Of a DNA stretch of 64,000 bases, positions 22,119 to 34,311 are shown piece by piece (position 1 is the first letter of the stretch; each line of letters begins with the position of its first letter). The position numbers were made by a program, and so were the translations under genes. This stretch comes from Macrophomina tecta (lineage: Eukaryota > Ascomycota > Dothideomycetes > Botryosphaeriales > Botryosphaeriaceae), in contig JAKSGN010000005.1 of NCBI GenBank assembly GCA_024180945.1, forward strand, positions 310,001 to 374,000. Reading direction: 5' to 3'. Below the pieces are notes generated by a model. It did no database searches. It saw only the letters and a list, made by a program, of their open reading frames with translations, and was not told the origin of the DNA.

Positions 22119-23427
22119 TCATAGCATAGCTTCAGCGACAGGCCGCACGACGAAGCCCATCCTCGGGAAGTGCACCCGAACATCCACCAGTGGTGGTTCG
22201 TCTCCGATCGTCCGCGGCTTGATGACCACTTCCTCCGGCGACGTTGCCAACAATGTTCCATACGTCGGGCTGCAGAAAAGTTAGCATCAACCCTTGTGTA
22301 ACCATAAAAAGAGGTGGGAGGAAATGTAGAGAAATCACTTACTCTCCCCTTCCTGTATCATCCGGCGTGACCACCACCTCCGCCCCCTCCCTCAGTCCTA
22401 TCACTTCGTCCATCGCTCCTTCTCCCCTTCTCGCCGCTTCCCCAACCATACTCTCCCTCAATCCCACCTCCTCCGACCCTGTGCCACGCATCTTCTCCAC
22501 AACAATCTTCTCCTTCTCTCCCTCAGACACCCCGTCAACGACCTCCTCCAGGTCCGGCAACGCCTCGACATACGCGCGGAAAGCATGGAACCACCGCCAC
22601 AGCGCGGGATAGCGCGACGGCGTCCACACGCCGCTCAACCACTCCCTCGCGCGGGCATTTTCGCCCGCCGCCTCGCGCTCGGCCGGGGAAGCAGGGTCGA
22701 AAGAAGACGACCGCAGCACGTCCGGCGCCGCGCATCCATCCACCGCCGCGCCGGCCGTCAAATCGCCCACGCCGGCGCCCACCGCGATCCCCAGTCCCCA
22801 GTCGAGCTGCGCGTACAGCGCCAGATCCGCCAGTGCCGGGCGCGCCGTGCCCCGAAGTCACGGCGACGGCGGCTCGGCGCGCCCTTCGCCGCCGCCCTCC
22901 TCTGCCCGGACGTGCTCCTCCAGCACGCTCAGCCACGAGTCCAGCTGGGCGATGTTCCGCGGCACCTTCGCCGCGAGCTTGCCGGCGTCGAGCGCGTGCC
23001 CGACCAGCTGCCCGCGGTCCGCGCCGAAGCGCGAGCGCCACACGCGCGGCGGCACGACGCCCGTCATGGTGCGGAACAGCGGCGCGTCGGCGAAGAACCG
23101 GGTCCACAGGCGCTGGTCGGCTCTGCGCGTGCGGCCGCGCTCGTCCGGGGGGAAGAGCGTGCGCGGGCGGTGCGCGAAGCGCGACTCCAGCGCCTCGGTG
23201 ATGAGGGTGGTGTCGACGTACAGGTCGCGGGCGCCGATGCACAGGACGGGGATCTTGCGGTAGGGGAGGGCGAAGCTGCGCAGGAGGAGGCGGCGAGGCG
23301 GCATGGAGGGGACGGTGAGGTAGGTGGTTGGGAGCCGCAGGAGGTGGAGGGCCAGGCGGGCTTTGCGGGTGAAGAGCGAGGAGTGGTAGCCGAAGAGGAG
23401 GATTGGAGGGGGCTTGTCGGGTTGCAT
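22119..23427 (-). CDS. Glutathione S-transferase-like protein with an in-frame TGA
   Basis: Two exons on the minus strand, 23427-22343 and 22269-22119, joined in phase (donor GTAAGTG, acceptor CTGCAG), 412 codons with one in-frame TGA at 22860-22858. The N-terminal 80 residues form a thioredoxin-fold GST_N domain (ILLFGYHSSLFTRKARLALH ... YRKIPVLCIGARDLYVDT with cis-Pro IPVL). After the stop the frame resumes as a GST_C-like helix (ARPALADLALYAQLDWG). The final exon ends VVRPVAEAML. No in-phase intron that would skip the TGA was found. So this is either a nonsense allele, a sequencing error or a readthrough site (TGA followed by C). Substrate unknown. Confidence 0.65.
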
Positions 23428-23753
23428 TGTTTGGGTTTTGTGGGGATTGTTGCAGCTTCCTTTTTAGAGGGTGTTGTGGTGGGTGTGGGACACGTGAGGG
23501 GGGTTGGTGTTGTTGATGGTGTTGTTGGAATGGGGGGGGGGGGGTGTCGCAGGTACTGTCGCGCTTGTATAACGGGTTGCTTATAGGTGTGCTTCATGAG
23601 GGCTTATACTTACCCCGCCATTGGCATGAACCGAGCTACCGAGCCATCTAAGCTCTGGGCCCCGCACGTTTTCCCTTTAGTGCTCACTCGTGGCATGTGT
23701 CAGTAAGCAACCGTAATTCAGAGAAACGCCCCTGACTGCATCCCACGCCCGCG

Positions 23754-25444
23754 CTACGCGAAGAAGAACCTCCTCGTCTTCAGTAAAATCCCTGCCTTCT
23801 TCTTCTTCTTCTCCTCCCCGCCACCAGTCACATCCGGCAAATCCTCCCTCGTCCCGCTCACCAGATCCATCTCCGCCAACCGCACCCATCTCGTCTTCTT
23901 CCCGAACTTCCACCCCACCGCCAGCACCACAAACAGCACAATCACCACATACGCCACTACGAAATCGCCCGCCGCAAACGGACTCAGCGTCTGATACCCC
24001 TGAATCAGCACGAAAAACACATTGATCCCGGCCACAAACCACGCGCCCCACGGATACCACAGCGCGCGGAACGGCAGCTCCCCGACCGTCCTGCCCTGCG
24101 CGACCCACGCGCAGCGGAAGCGGATGTGCATGACTCCGATGGCGGCCCAGGCGATGAAGGTGGCCGCACCGGAGATGGTGATGAAGTAGGAAAAGACCTG
24201 GCCGGCCGTCGCGCCGATATTCATGAGCGAGAGGAGGCCGAGCAGGTTGGAGAAGACGACGGCGCGGACGGGCACGCCGGCGGGCGTGGTGTGGGCGAAG
24301 AAGGACGGCGCGCGGCCGAGCTTGGCGAGCGACAGGAGCGTGCGCGAGGCGATGTAGATGCTGGAGTTGATGGAGGAGAGGTTGGCGGTCAGGATGACGA
24401 CGTTGACGAGGTTGCCGGCGGCGCGCCAGCCGCTGGCGACGAGCGCGATCGTCCAGGGCGAGAGGCCGGATTTGGAGGTCGCGGTGAGGAAGGAGGGCGA
24501 GTCCGAGGGCACGATGAGCGAGGCGAAGAAGAGGAGGCCGATGAAGACGACGAAGATGCGCGTGAAGGACTGCTTGATCGCCGCGGGCAGGTCGCGCTTC
24601 GGCGACTTGGATTCGCCCGCCGTGACGGCGACCATCTCGGTGCCGCAGTAGTAAACGGCCGCGAGGACGAGCGTCTGCGCGAACCCGCTGATGCCGTTGA
24701 CGAAGGGGCCTGGATCGGCCCAGTAGCGGAAGCCGATGTAGTCGCCCCCGATGGCGCCGGTGTTGATGAGGATGGCAACCAGGAAGCCGCCGAAGACGCA
24801 GAGCACTTTCCAGGAGGCGAACCAGAATTCCATCTCGCCGTAGGCGGTTACTGGCAGAAGGGCGGTGCATTGGAAGAACCCCCAGGACAGCAGGATCCAG
24901 CCGTAAGACGGGACTTTGTCCGTCCAGAGGCCGAGGACGATGCTGAGCCCGTTGTATTCGTTGGACAGGTTAGAGATCCAGAGGAACCAGTAGTTCCATC
25001 CCAAAGCGAATGCGAGCGCTGGGTCGAGGAAGCGGCCGGCCATTTCGGTGAATGCTCCTGGGGTGGGGTACATGGTGCAAATTTCCCCGAGGGATTGCAT
25101 CACGAAGAAGACGTCGATGCCGACGATGATGAAGCAGATGAGGGCGCCGACCGGGCCAGAGTATGAAAGGGCGTATCCAGTGCCATACCAGATGCTCGGG
25201 CTGGCAAACGGTCAGCTGAAGACTGCACATCTCAAGCTGACTGTGAAGTGAAGGTTGGTGGTAGAACGGCATTCTCTTACCCGATGACGCCTCCCAGTGC
25301 GATCATTTGGAGGTGTCTCCTTTTGAGCCCTCTCTGCAAACCATTGTCCAAGATGTTTCCATTCGCTGCCGCCAAAACAGCTATTCCTTCTCCGCCATCA
25401 TGTGCCGCTCCGACGACCGGCTCAATCGTCTTTGATTCATTCAT
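23754..25444 (-). CDS. Amino-acid permease (APC superfamily, YAT type)
   Basis: 536-aa plasma-membrane amino-acid/proton symporter. Exons 25444-25281 and 25200-23754, joined in phase (GG|C). The start at 25444 gives MNESKTIEP and a 50-residue cytosolic N-terminus. The permease signature begins LKRRHLQMIALGGVIG, with the splice just inside the first membrane helix, then PSIWYGTGYALSYSGP and GEICTMYPTPGAF. About 12 hydrophobic segments follow. The C-terminal tail is short and charged, with KKKKK. Family membership is clear, the substrate is not. It lies tail to head with the GST-like gene. Confidence 0.9.
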
Positions 25445-26746
25445 TTGTCCTTACTCTTTGGATGTGCGCCCAGCGAAGAGGATGGGCGGGGCATGGCGCT
25501 GTCTGGGCACAAGACGAAAGTGTAATAAAGGAGGAACCACTCGGCAGGTGCTTGCTCCGCGCGAGCAAAAGCTTATCGCTTCGCCTATCTCCGAAGGCAT
25601 GAGAGTGGTTGCGATAGGTAAACCTGGCGGAGATCCCGCTACACCCCACTCTTCGCATGTACTGTGGTAACCACGCCACAGAGCGGCTATACTTGAAAGA
25701 GCCTTACCTTTGAGCAAGCTCTCTTTAAAGTTTCATTGCAACGTTCCCTTTGGCTTTGGCATTAACGGTCAAAGGAAGACCCATGCTAAAAAAAAGAAAA
25801 AATAAAGGAACGAAAAGTAAAAGAGAAGAAGATGTCCTCTCTTGCGCGCAGAGGATGCTGGTTTGATGCGAAGTTTCCTCTGCCTCACTGAAAAGCGGAC
25901 AGGAGGGGACAGGAGCGACCAAACATTGTCTTACTGATCTGTCATCACATGAGCGTGATGCTTTTCCACCGTTGGACGTATTGTCGACAAAGGGAAACGT
26001 ATGAGCAGAAGAATAGAATAAAAAACTGTAACTCACCGGGCTCAAGCCGTTGCCGGCGAAAAGTGACTAAGCATAAACCCGTCACAAAATCGACTGTTGC
26101 ACGCGCTCGAAGACGAACTCAAGTAAAGAAGCCAACAATCAACGCATTCTCGCGAGAAGCAGGGCCAACATCCTCATTGTAAGGGAGGAGAACAACCTTC
26201 TGTTCTGAGTTGAGCAGTTGATTGCATCGTGTATTTTGCGAACTCAAGTGCAGGCACACGGTCGTCCCACAGCTTGTGGTTGCTGGCCATAAAAGGTCTA
26301 CAAGAATCATACGTGCGCGTCATGGCCTTGAGCTGCTTGACTCTCTCCTCATCTGGGCATATAGTTGTTCTTAGTCGCGGTAATTTCAACGTGGACGATG
26401 GAGCAACAACCGTGCAACGGGCAGTAGATGCCTGAGGCAGAACACCGGGCGAATTCGTTGCCTGCACCGTTGGACTCAGCCACAACACCCCCGCTGATCG
26501 GTCAGCCACCAAACGCCAAAATTGACTCGCGAGCACATCTTTGCTGGTTCCAGGTACCCGCAGCCTGGGAAGGGCGCGATAGCCAGTACAACACGCTTTC
26601 CCCGACTATTTTAGGCAGCCGGCATTCCTGGCCCCCAAATGAGCTGCGCCCTCGCGTCATGGACGAATCCTTCACCGCACCCATCGAGTTTTCCGGCTCG
26701 TATACCTTCTCGCCTCTCCCTACACTCTTTCGCGTGATGCGCAATC
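25445..26746. other. Intergenic region between divergent permease and membrane-protein genes
   Basis: 1.3 kb between a minus-strand and a plus-strand gene, so it probably holds both promoters. Short open frames on either strand show no family resemblance. Confidence 0.4.
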
Positions 26747-28793
26747 ATGTCGGACGCGACATACAGCCGTGTGGAGCTGAACGACCTGGGAGATGGGGCC
26801 GAGAGCCGCGTGCCGCAACAGCCCCAGCAGGCGGCCAGATCTCCGGCGTCCAGCAGGACTGGGGACTTCGAGAAGCGTTCTTGGCGAGAACAGCTGACGC
26901 GTGAGAGTCTGGTCAAAAACGTCCGAGGTGTCAGGACCGCAACCTCCAATGCTGTACCGCTCATCAGAGCCGCAACCATCAGCGCAGTCCCGCGAGTGAA
27001 GGAAGGCGCCCGGAGACGCGACGTCCGGCGGCATGTCGTTGGCTTCCTGGTCTTCTTCATCTTCGGGCTTCTCCCGCTCATCATCTACTTCAAAGTCCTG
27101 GCCGACCCCTTCGTAGCCCATCCCATCGAGTGCGAGTCCATCAACAACGGAACGTCGGGCCAGACCATCACCGAGGCGTCGCCCGGCATCGAAGGCCTAT
27201 TCACCGTCGACCGCGTTGGTGGGAAGTTCCCCTTCTGGCTCGCCAAATTCTTGGACACGCTCTGGGACCTGTTCGTGGCGCGTGGCATGCAGTTTCTGGC
27301 GGGCTGGGTCAGCTACATCGTCTTCTCCAACGCCTTGCTCCGCGCCATCGAAGGGGCCCCCGTCCCGTACCGGACTTTCACCGGCATCGCGCTGAATGGC
27401 GCGTCCGCTTGGACCGTGATCTCCATGCTGTCGGACTTGCGCCGCTACTCGCGCAAGCGCTCCATCTGGCTTTTCGCCTACGGCGCTTTGGCCATTTCAT
27501 ACGTGCTCGCCATACCAACCCTTTTCTCCACCATGACCGGTTACATCAGCGCTTCCACCGCCTTCACGAAAGTCCCCGGGACTGCGCAATTCGTGCCGAC
27601 ATCGTTTTTCCAGAGCGGCTATATCTTTTACAATCTCGAGGGAATTAGAAACAACACATGTTTGAGCAATGACGAAGTTTCCCCGGCCAGTTCGCGGCAA
27701 CAAAACCAGTTTAACAAATGTTTGCAGCCCCTCCCGCCAGTACGAAGACGCGTGGAAGCTGATGCGAAAGAAATGAAGGCAACAGTACCTGCATAACCCA
27801 CAATTACACTGACTACCGTAGTTATTCCATTTGGAAGCCAACCGGAGAAAAGTACCGTCAGGACTCATCTACAGTGGAGAGGCTGTTCTATTCTTCAGAC
27901 TGTGAGACGCGAACCTGTACTCCATGGTGTTCAAATGCTCATTTGCTCCTGCGGGGCAACAGGCTCATTCTTCACGAACGAAACATACTATGACGATTAT
28001 GGAAGCTACATATACCAAGATTCCTCATATTTCGAAGAGCACAACATCCCGAAGTACAACTGTGAGCACAACCCGCCCGAAGTTTTTTTTTTCTTTTTTT
28101 TTTTTTGGGAAGCCTTGCTCTACTGACACGCACCGCACCGCCAGGCAACGATACCGTCAACATCGCCATCGGCGGCAAGAACTTCAGCATCGGCGTCATT
28201 CTCAACAACGCCGCCTACGACGAAGGCGGCCCCAGAAATTGGGACACTGGCTACTGCTACAACAACACCGGCTACACGTACAGCGACATCAGCGACAACG
28301 GGCGGTGCCTCCCCGACACCGAGAACGAGGCTGCGTACGTCTCTCTCTCCCTGCCAGCCTGCCTTCCTTCTCTAGCTTCTTTCACACTGACGAGCGGTTG
28401 TTTTGCCCCTTCAGCTACCAATGGGGCTTCTCCGCCATGCTCACCTCCATCGTCCTCATCGTGCACGCGCTGTGGGCGGCGTCGCTCTACGCCATCTGGC
28501 TCGACGCCGAGCTGGCGTCCGCGCTGCTGCGCGCGGGCTACCACCTGACGCAGCTGCGCGGCGCCTTCGCCGTCACGGCCGCCGCGGGCGAAACGACGGG
28601 CCTGGCGCCCGAGGACCTGCGGCTGACGGACGCCAGCGAGGTGGAGAGCATGCTGACGAGGCGCGGGGCCGTGGTCGGGCGTGGGGTGTTTGGGGAGCAG
28701 AGGTGGGGGAGGGGCGTAGTGGGGTTTGAGGAGGAGGGGGAGGAGGAGGGCGGCGGAGCGGGAGGGGGCATGGGGAGGAGGGGGAGTGTGTGA
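26747..28793 (+). CDS. Multi-pass membrane protein of unknown function
   Basis: About 581 aa. Suggested exons 26747-27708, 27786-27901, 27963-28061, 28145-28334, 28415-28793; the last three junctions are clear and in phase. The first intron uses a weak donor (CA|GTTTAA), and its acceptor may be 27785 or 27821. Start MSDATYSRVELNDLGDG gives a cytosolic N-terminus of about 100 residues, then membrane segments near RRHVVGFLVFFIFGLLPLII, MQFLAGWVSYIVFSNAL, FTGIALNGASAWTVIS, WLFAYGALAISYVLAIPTLF and, after a Cys/Tyr/Asn-rich loop with several NxT sites (CYNNTGYTYS), GFSAMLTSIVLIVHALWAAS. Acidic/Gly-rich tail. The fourth exon is preceded by an intron with a long T run. I do not recognise a family. 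Confidence 0.7.
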
Positions 28794-30560
28794 GAAGTGG
28801 CGCGAGTTATACTGGGTGGTGTGGAGGGTGGGGCGGGTCGGTGTGGTTTGTGCATGAGTAATATTGCCCCCTGTATGAGTAAGACGAAAGAACGGCCTTC
28901 ATCGATTGCGGGCAGGGCCTCTGTTGGGATATTTTTAGCCTGCTATGGTTCCTGCATCTCGTGGGAGCCTCTCTGGTGCCGAATTGCAAGACCTTGGGGA
29001 TGCTTTTGTCTTCGGTTGCCCTCTCGGCTATCCGCGGAGATGGTCCCAGTGTTTCCGGAAGGGAATGCAACAGGGCGGACACGAGCTATGCGATGGGAAT
29101 GCGCAGAGCAGGAAACAGTGCTTCGGCGCTGATTTCTATTCTTCGAGCGAGGCGGTCTTGATGCACTGTGATTATTTGCGGCAAGAGCGTTTGGTGGAAA
29201 CCGCCCTGGAAGGAAGTGATGTTGGGGTGGTCCTCCAGGCAGATGACAGCTGTCGTGTCGCGTGGGCTGCCACGAGAGAACACAAGAAGAAAAACAGGCA
29301 GACCCGTTGGGCGGTGTGTATGCATGAGTGTTGCTCCCATGGCGACGGGCTCGGCGTTCCCAATTTTTGCGGCCGGTGGCCTCTCCATCGGGAAGTAAGA
29401 CAGGACCAGCAGCCGTGGCGTGCTTGCCGGGAATCAGTCCGTTTCCGGGAACGATGGCTGCTAAAATCTTAGCTCAGGAGACTTTTCTGGGCCGATAAGA
29501 GCAGCGCATTTGAAGATGGGTAACGGTCCATTCGGAGGTCCAGCAGAAGTGGTTCGGAGCGACGTCCAGCATCTTGGGGAAGATATGCCATTTTCGGAGC
29601 CGGCCAGCACGGGAATGGCCTTTTTCTTTGGCAGAGAGGAGAACGAAAACGATGATGTATTCACGTGTGATGCGGCGGTTGCGTCTGGGGGCGATCCCCT
29701 AAGGCGGCGGGTCCACCGTCATGGGCGGCGTGGGTCTCGCATGCGCGTCGCTCATGGGCCAGTGGGCAGCGGCAGCGGAGGCGGGCGGAGGCAGGCGGAG
29801 ACAAAGAAACGGGGAAGGCAAAGACTGCAGCGACTCCGGATTGTTTGGGGCCGTCCCCCTCTCTCTCGCCGTCGTCTCCAGGCTCTATACCGCGCCTTCA
29901 ACGGTGACTTCATAGGAATTTCCGTCGCATAACCTTCCCGCCCTGCTGAGTGGCACCGATACGATTTGCCTTTCCCTGCGCCACTCCCGCCACGGCCCAC
30001 GTCCGGTCCCGATGCGACGCGGTGTATAATTGGACGGTTAAGGATTTAAGCTTGTTGGCGCACGGGCGTGACGTCAGTGAGCGAACGCTTGACCCGCCTT
30101 GTTGCGTTGCCTCATTGCTTGGCACTCCTCAACTCCTCGCCCGCTCCAGACCTCGCTATCGCGCACGCTCCAGTATGAAATCACCGCACCCACAATTGGT
30201 CCGACTCATTGGGCCATCTCCCGCCCGCCCAGGCCCCGCCCGCCCTCTGCCTGCAGCCCTCAGCCAACACCCGCCCTCCGTCCGCCGGACTGTTTCCCGT
30301 TGCGCCTGCCCAGATGCCCACTTAGCACCGAGCTGCGTGCAGAGAATTATTGTGGCCTCTGATATCATCGTTCCTCCCCCAAGGGTCCTCCAGTCTTGCG
30401 GAAATGTGGACCGCCTTACTCCAGCCCTTGGGGAACAGGCTATAAGGGACGCCAGCCCTCTCCGCTTGCTGTCCTCCGCCTCAACTTCTCCGCTTTCATC
30501 TCGCTCTCCTCGCAGAGTTCCCTGCAACGCGTTGCTTACCTGATCTCTACGCGTGCCGTC
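28794..30560. other. Intergenic region upstream of the sugar transporter gene
   Basis: 1.77 kb without a supported gene. The final part is C-rich and ends in a TATA box and CT-rich leader for the transporter. Confidence 0.45.
30441..30446 (+). promoter_or_regulatory. TATA box of the sugar transporter gene
   Basis: tataag 120 bases before the ATG, followed by a CT-rich leader. Position-based inference. Confidence 0.4.
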
Positions 30561-32407
30561 ATGGGTTTCTCCGGTTTCACCCACACCGGCTTCCTCGGCG
30601 GAAGCATCGGGGGGAAAGCGCTGCAGAGCGGTGTCTGTATCACTGCCGCCTCCGGTTTCCTACTCTTCGGGTGGGTTTCCCCATCGGAATCGGGTTATCG
30701 AACACCACTAACACCGGCTCCAGATACGATCAGGGTGTCATGTCCGGCATTATCTCTGAGCCCATGTTCTTGAAGGATTTTCCGCAAATGGACGGTGACT
30801 ACAAGGACGGTGCCATCCAGGCTCTGGTCGTCGCCATCTACGAAATCGGCTGTCTCATCGGCTCGTTCTTCATCATCGCCTTCGGTGACAAGTTGGGACG
30901 GAGGAAATCCGTCCTCGTCGGCACCGTTTGGATGCTCATCGGCACTGCTATTCAGACCGCTTCGACCACCATGGGCCAGCTCATCGTAGGAAGAATCGTG
31001 ACTGGTTTAGGCAACGGCATGAATACATCGAGTATTCCAGTCTGGCAGTCCGAAATGGCTCCACCCAAGATTCGTGGTTTCCTGGTGCTGTTTGAAGGTG
31101 CTCTGATTACGGGCGGTATCATGGTCAGCTATTGGTATGTTTCTCTTCTCGATCTGCCCCCCAAGCAAATCATCTGACTTTGCTCCAGGATCAACTACGG
31201 CTTCTGGTTCGTCACCCAGTACGGATCCTTCCAGTGGCGCTTCCCCATCGCCTTCCAGGCCGTCTTTGGATTCCTCCTCATCCTCGGTGTTCTCGCCTAC
31301 CCTGAGTCGCCTCGTTGGCTGCTGAAGCACGGCAAGGAGGAGGCTGCCAAGGAAATTATGGGACATCTCTACGACTGCTCGCCCAACGACGAAAAGGTCA
31401 CCAGCGAGGTCGCCGAGATCCAGAAGATCAACGCCATCACCGGTGGGAAGAAGCTCACCGTCAAGGAGTTCTTCAGCAAGGGTCCCGAGATGAACCGCTG
31501 GCGCGCCCTCATCGCCTTCTGCTCCCAGGCTTTCCAGCAGATCGGCGGCTTGAACCTGGTCACATACTACGCTACCACCGTCTTCGAAGACTCTCTTGGC
31601 TTCGATGCTGAGCTGTCGCGCCTCATGACTGGTTGTCTGGGCACTGAGTTCTTCCTCGCTGCGCTTGTTGCTCTGTACATTGTTGACCGCCTTGGTCGCC
31701 GCCGCCTCATGCTCTGGGGTGCCATGGGCATGGCTGTTTCCCTTCTCATTGTCGGTGCATGCTTGTCATCTGGCACTAAGGCTCCTGCCTACGCAGCCAC
31801 TGTCTTCATATTCGTCTACAACTCCTTCTTCGCCATGGGCTGGCTGGGTGTAACTTGGCTGTAAGTTCTGCACGCGACCCTCTTCGCAGACCTGGTTGGC
31901 TAATAATGCGAAAGGTACCCCGCCGAAATCACCCCCATCCGCATTCGTGCGGAAGCCAACGGCCTGTCGACGTCTGCGAACTGGATCTTCAACTATGCCG
32001 TCGTGCAGCTCGCTCCAATCATGATCAACAAGATTGCCTGGGAGACCTACTTCGTCTTCATGTGCTTCAACTTTGCCTTCATTCCTATCGTCTACTTCAC
32101 CTTTGTTGAGACGAACGGTAAGCATCTGCTCTTTGCCGGCTCTGTTGAATAACCAGCTGACATGCTCTGCTCAGGCTACCCTCTCGAGAAAATGGACGCC
32201 ATCTTCGCCGAAGCCTATGAGAAGAACGAGAATCCCGTCTGGACCGAGAAGCGCGTCCGCAAGGGCGAGATACTCGACGTCGAGAAGACAATTGAGGACG
32301 CCGAGCACCTGGCTGAGGACCGGGGCGACGTGCCGCGCCGCAGTCAGGAAAACTCCGACTCGGACTGGGAGAAGTCGAGGGGTGTGAGGAAGGAGACCGG
32401 CGCCTAA
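30561..32407 (+). CDS. MFS sugar transporter
   Basis: 542-aa major-facilitator sugar porter of the plasma membrane. Exons 30561-30670, 30724-31134, 31189-31860, 31915-32117, 32175-32407, all in phase. Family signatures: GYDQGVMSG in helix 1, GDKLGRRK after helix 2, VGRIVTGLGNGM, PESPRWLLKHGKEEAA before the central loop, QQIGGLNLVTYYATT in helix 7, VDRLGRRRLMLWG, WLYPAEITPIRIR and the end-of-domain VETNGYPLEKMDAIF. Twelve helices and usual length. Substrate (hexose, or another small polyol or acid) cannot be told from sequence. The acidic/Ser-rich C-terminal tail (RRSQENSDSDWEKS) is probably cytosolic and may be phosphorylated. Confidence 0.94.
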
Positions 32408-33033
32408 AAGCCTCAGTCTCGTTCCTTGGGCCTGTTTCCCCAAAGCAGGCATTTCGAAGGTAGCGCGCGTGCATGGACGCGCCCAGAAGCCGCGCTCGAT
32501 GCGCTTAGGACTGTTGTGAGTCACTGACGAACGATACCGTCCTGTGCTTGGGTTGTTATTAGTTTTTGTTTTTGTTTTTCTTTCTTTTTATGATACCATG
32601 ACATGCAAAGGCTGTATTAATGGAAGAAAATGGGGAGTATTGTACGAGTATTGATGATACCATGATAGAATGTAAATATATTTCGGCGTCAGAATACGAT
32701 AAGACACCCCCTTGAAGAATATGATCCGTGAGTATCTTCTCATGACGCGTCCATCCCACAGCATACAGAGCACCGCGTGGTAGTGAACCTCTGACGCTAA
32801 ACGGGCCGGCGAGGGTGGATCTGCATCCCCCCTGCTCCCGCAGCCATCATTTACAGTAAGGCCTTCCGAAACCGCGATTCAGGATACAATAAGGAGCTTT
32901 TGCCCTCACAACTGATCTGCGGCTCTTCGGCCCAAAATCCAAATACTGCCCTCTACATCGCAACTTCATCTTCAGGCTGCATGGCTGCACACGCCGACAA
33001 CTACCACCACCACCACCACCACATCTCTTCATC
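32408..33033. other. Intergenic region
   Basis: 3' flank of the transporter (T-rich, AT-rich to about 32720) and upstream of the acyltransferase gene; a CAC-trinucleotide run (about 33000-33021) lies just before the ATG. No gene supported. Confidence 0.45.
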
Positions 33034-34311
33034 ATGACACCCATCCTCCCGCAACACCACAAACCCCCCGCACCCTCGCCACCGCCCTCAACAACCTGGA
33101 TCAACGGCCTCCGCGGCATTGCCTCGCTCATCATCGCCCTCAACCACTACCTCTATCCGGACTTCGAAACACCCTGGCTCGGCTACGGCAGCAGCCCCTC
33201 GAACCAGCACCTGCACCAACTGCCGCTCCTCCGCCTCCCCTTCAGCGGGCACGGCGCGCGCCCGCTCTTCTTCGTCATCTCCGCCTACTGCGCGAGCTTC
33301 CGGCCGATCCGGCTGCGCGACAGCCGCGGCCTCGCGCACATGGCCGCCAGCCTGTCCGCGTCGGCCTTCCGCCGCCCGCTGCGGCTCTACCTGCCGCTCC
33401 TCTTCATGGCCGCCGTCTCGCAGCTGCTGCTCTACTGCGGCGCCTACGCCGGCCCGGCCCTGTACGCCGCGACCGGCCTGCGCCCCTGGGCCGGCGCCGC
33501 CGCGCACCTCGCCTTCCTGCTGCGGTACGCCGTCGACATCTGCAACCCGCTCGCCGCGCTGCCCGTCAACCCCGGCCTGAACCTGCAGTACTGGGTCATC
33601 CCGCTCGAGCTGGGCGGGTCGCTGGCGTGCTACGTGACGGTGCTGGCGCTCGCGCGCGTGGCGCCGCGCGTGCGGCTGGCGGTGCTGGCGGGCGCGGTGG
33701 TCGCGCCGTTTGTGTGGAGGGGGAGCTGCTTCACGTGGGCGTTTTTGGCGGGCGTGTGGGTCGCGGAGGTGGATTGGCTGGAGGAGAGAGGCGGACTGTG
33801 CGTGTGGAGGGGCGTTCGGAGGGCTGTGTTTGCGCTGGGGGTGTGGCTGGTGTGCTTGCCGGATAATTATAGGGAGACGCCGGGATATGCATGGTGTGCG
33901 TGGGTGGAGGATGCGGTGATGCGGGCGTGGGGCGTGGAGGCCCCGCATAATTGGCGGTCGGTGGGCGCCGTGGCGGTGGTATTTGGGGTGAGTGGGGAGA
34001 GGGCGTTGCAGAGAGTGTTTGATATGAGGGTGCCGCAGGCGGTAGCGAGGGTATCGTGGGAGGTGTACTTGGTGCATGTGTTGGTGTATAATGTGCTGAA
34101 GGAGCCTGTGAGGAGGGGTGTGGCGAGGTTGCTAGGAAAAATGGGGGCAGTGGCGCCGGAGAATGGGTTCTTGTGGACGGAGTATCTCGTCTCTGGAGCT
34201 TTCATTGCCGTGGCTGTGTGGTGGTCTGCCAGGAGGTTGAAGATGGTTAATGCGAGGTTGGTGGCGTTTACGAAGTGGTTGGAGATGGCAGCTCAGGATA
34301 CTATATTGTGA
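33034..34311 (+). CDS. Acyltransferase-3 family membrane protein
   Basis: 425 aa, single exon. Integral-membrane O-acyltransferase of the OafA/NodX type, which moves acyl groups onto sugars, lipids or small molecules. The N-terminal signature WINGLRGIASLIIALNHYL is followed by GARPLFFVISAYCASF, matching the two best-conserved stretches of the family, with the catalytic-site His in ALNHY. About ten hydrophobic segments follow (e.g. LYLPLLFMAAVSQLLLYCG, YWVIPLELGGSLACYV, VSWEVYLVHVLVYNVL). The Pro-rich first 20 residues are cytosolic. Length is normal. No gene beside it suggests the acceptor. Confidence 0.85.
   Translation: MTPILPQHHKPPAPSPPPSTTWINGLRGIASLIIALNHYLYPDFETPWLGYGSSPSNQHLHQLPLLRLPFSGHGARPLFFVISAYCASFRPIRLRDSRGLAHMAASLSASAFRRPLRLYLPLLFMAAVSQLLLYCGAYAGPALYAATGLRPWAGAAAHLAFLLRYAVDICNPLAALPVNPGLNLQYWVIPLELGGSLACYVTVLALARVAPRVRLAVLAGAVVAPFVWRGSCFTWAFLAGVWVAEVDWLEERGGLCVWRGVRRAVFALGVWLVCLPDNYRETPGYAWCAWVEDAVMRAWGVEAPHNWRSVGAVAVVFGVSGERALQRVFDMRVPQAVARVSWEVYLVHVLVYNVLKEPVRRGVARLLGKMGAVAPENGFLWTEYLVSGAFIAVAVWWSARRLKMVNARLVAFTKWLEMAAQDTIL

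Noticed and set aside
22858..22860. Skipping the TGA of the GST-like gene with a 55-bp intron (GTGACT...CGCAG)
   Set aside because: The length is not a multiple of three and would shift the frame of the well-supported downstream part; it would also remove a GST_C-like helix.
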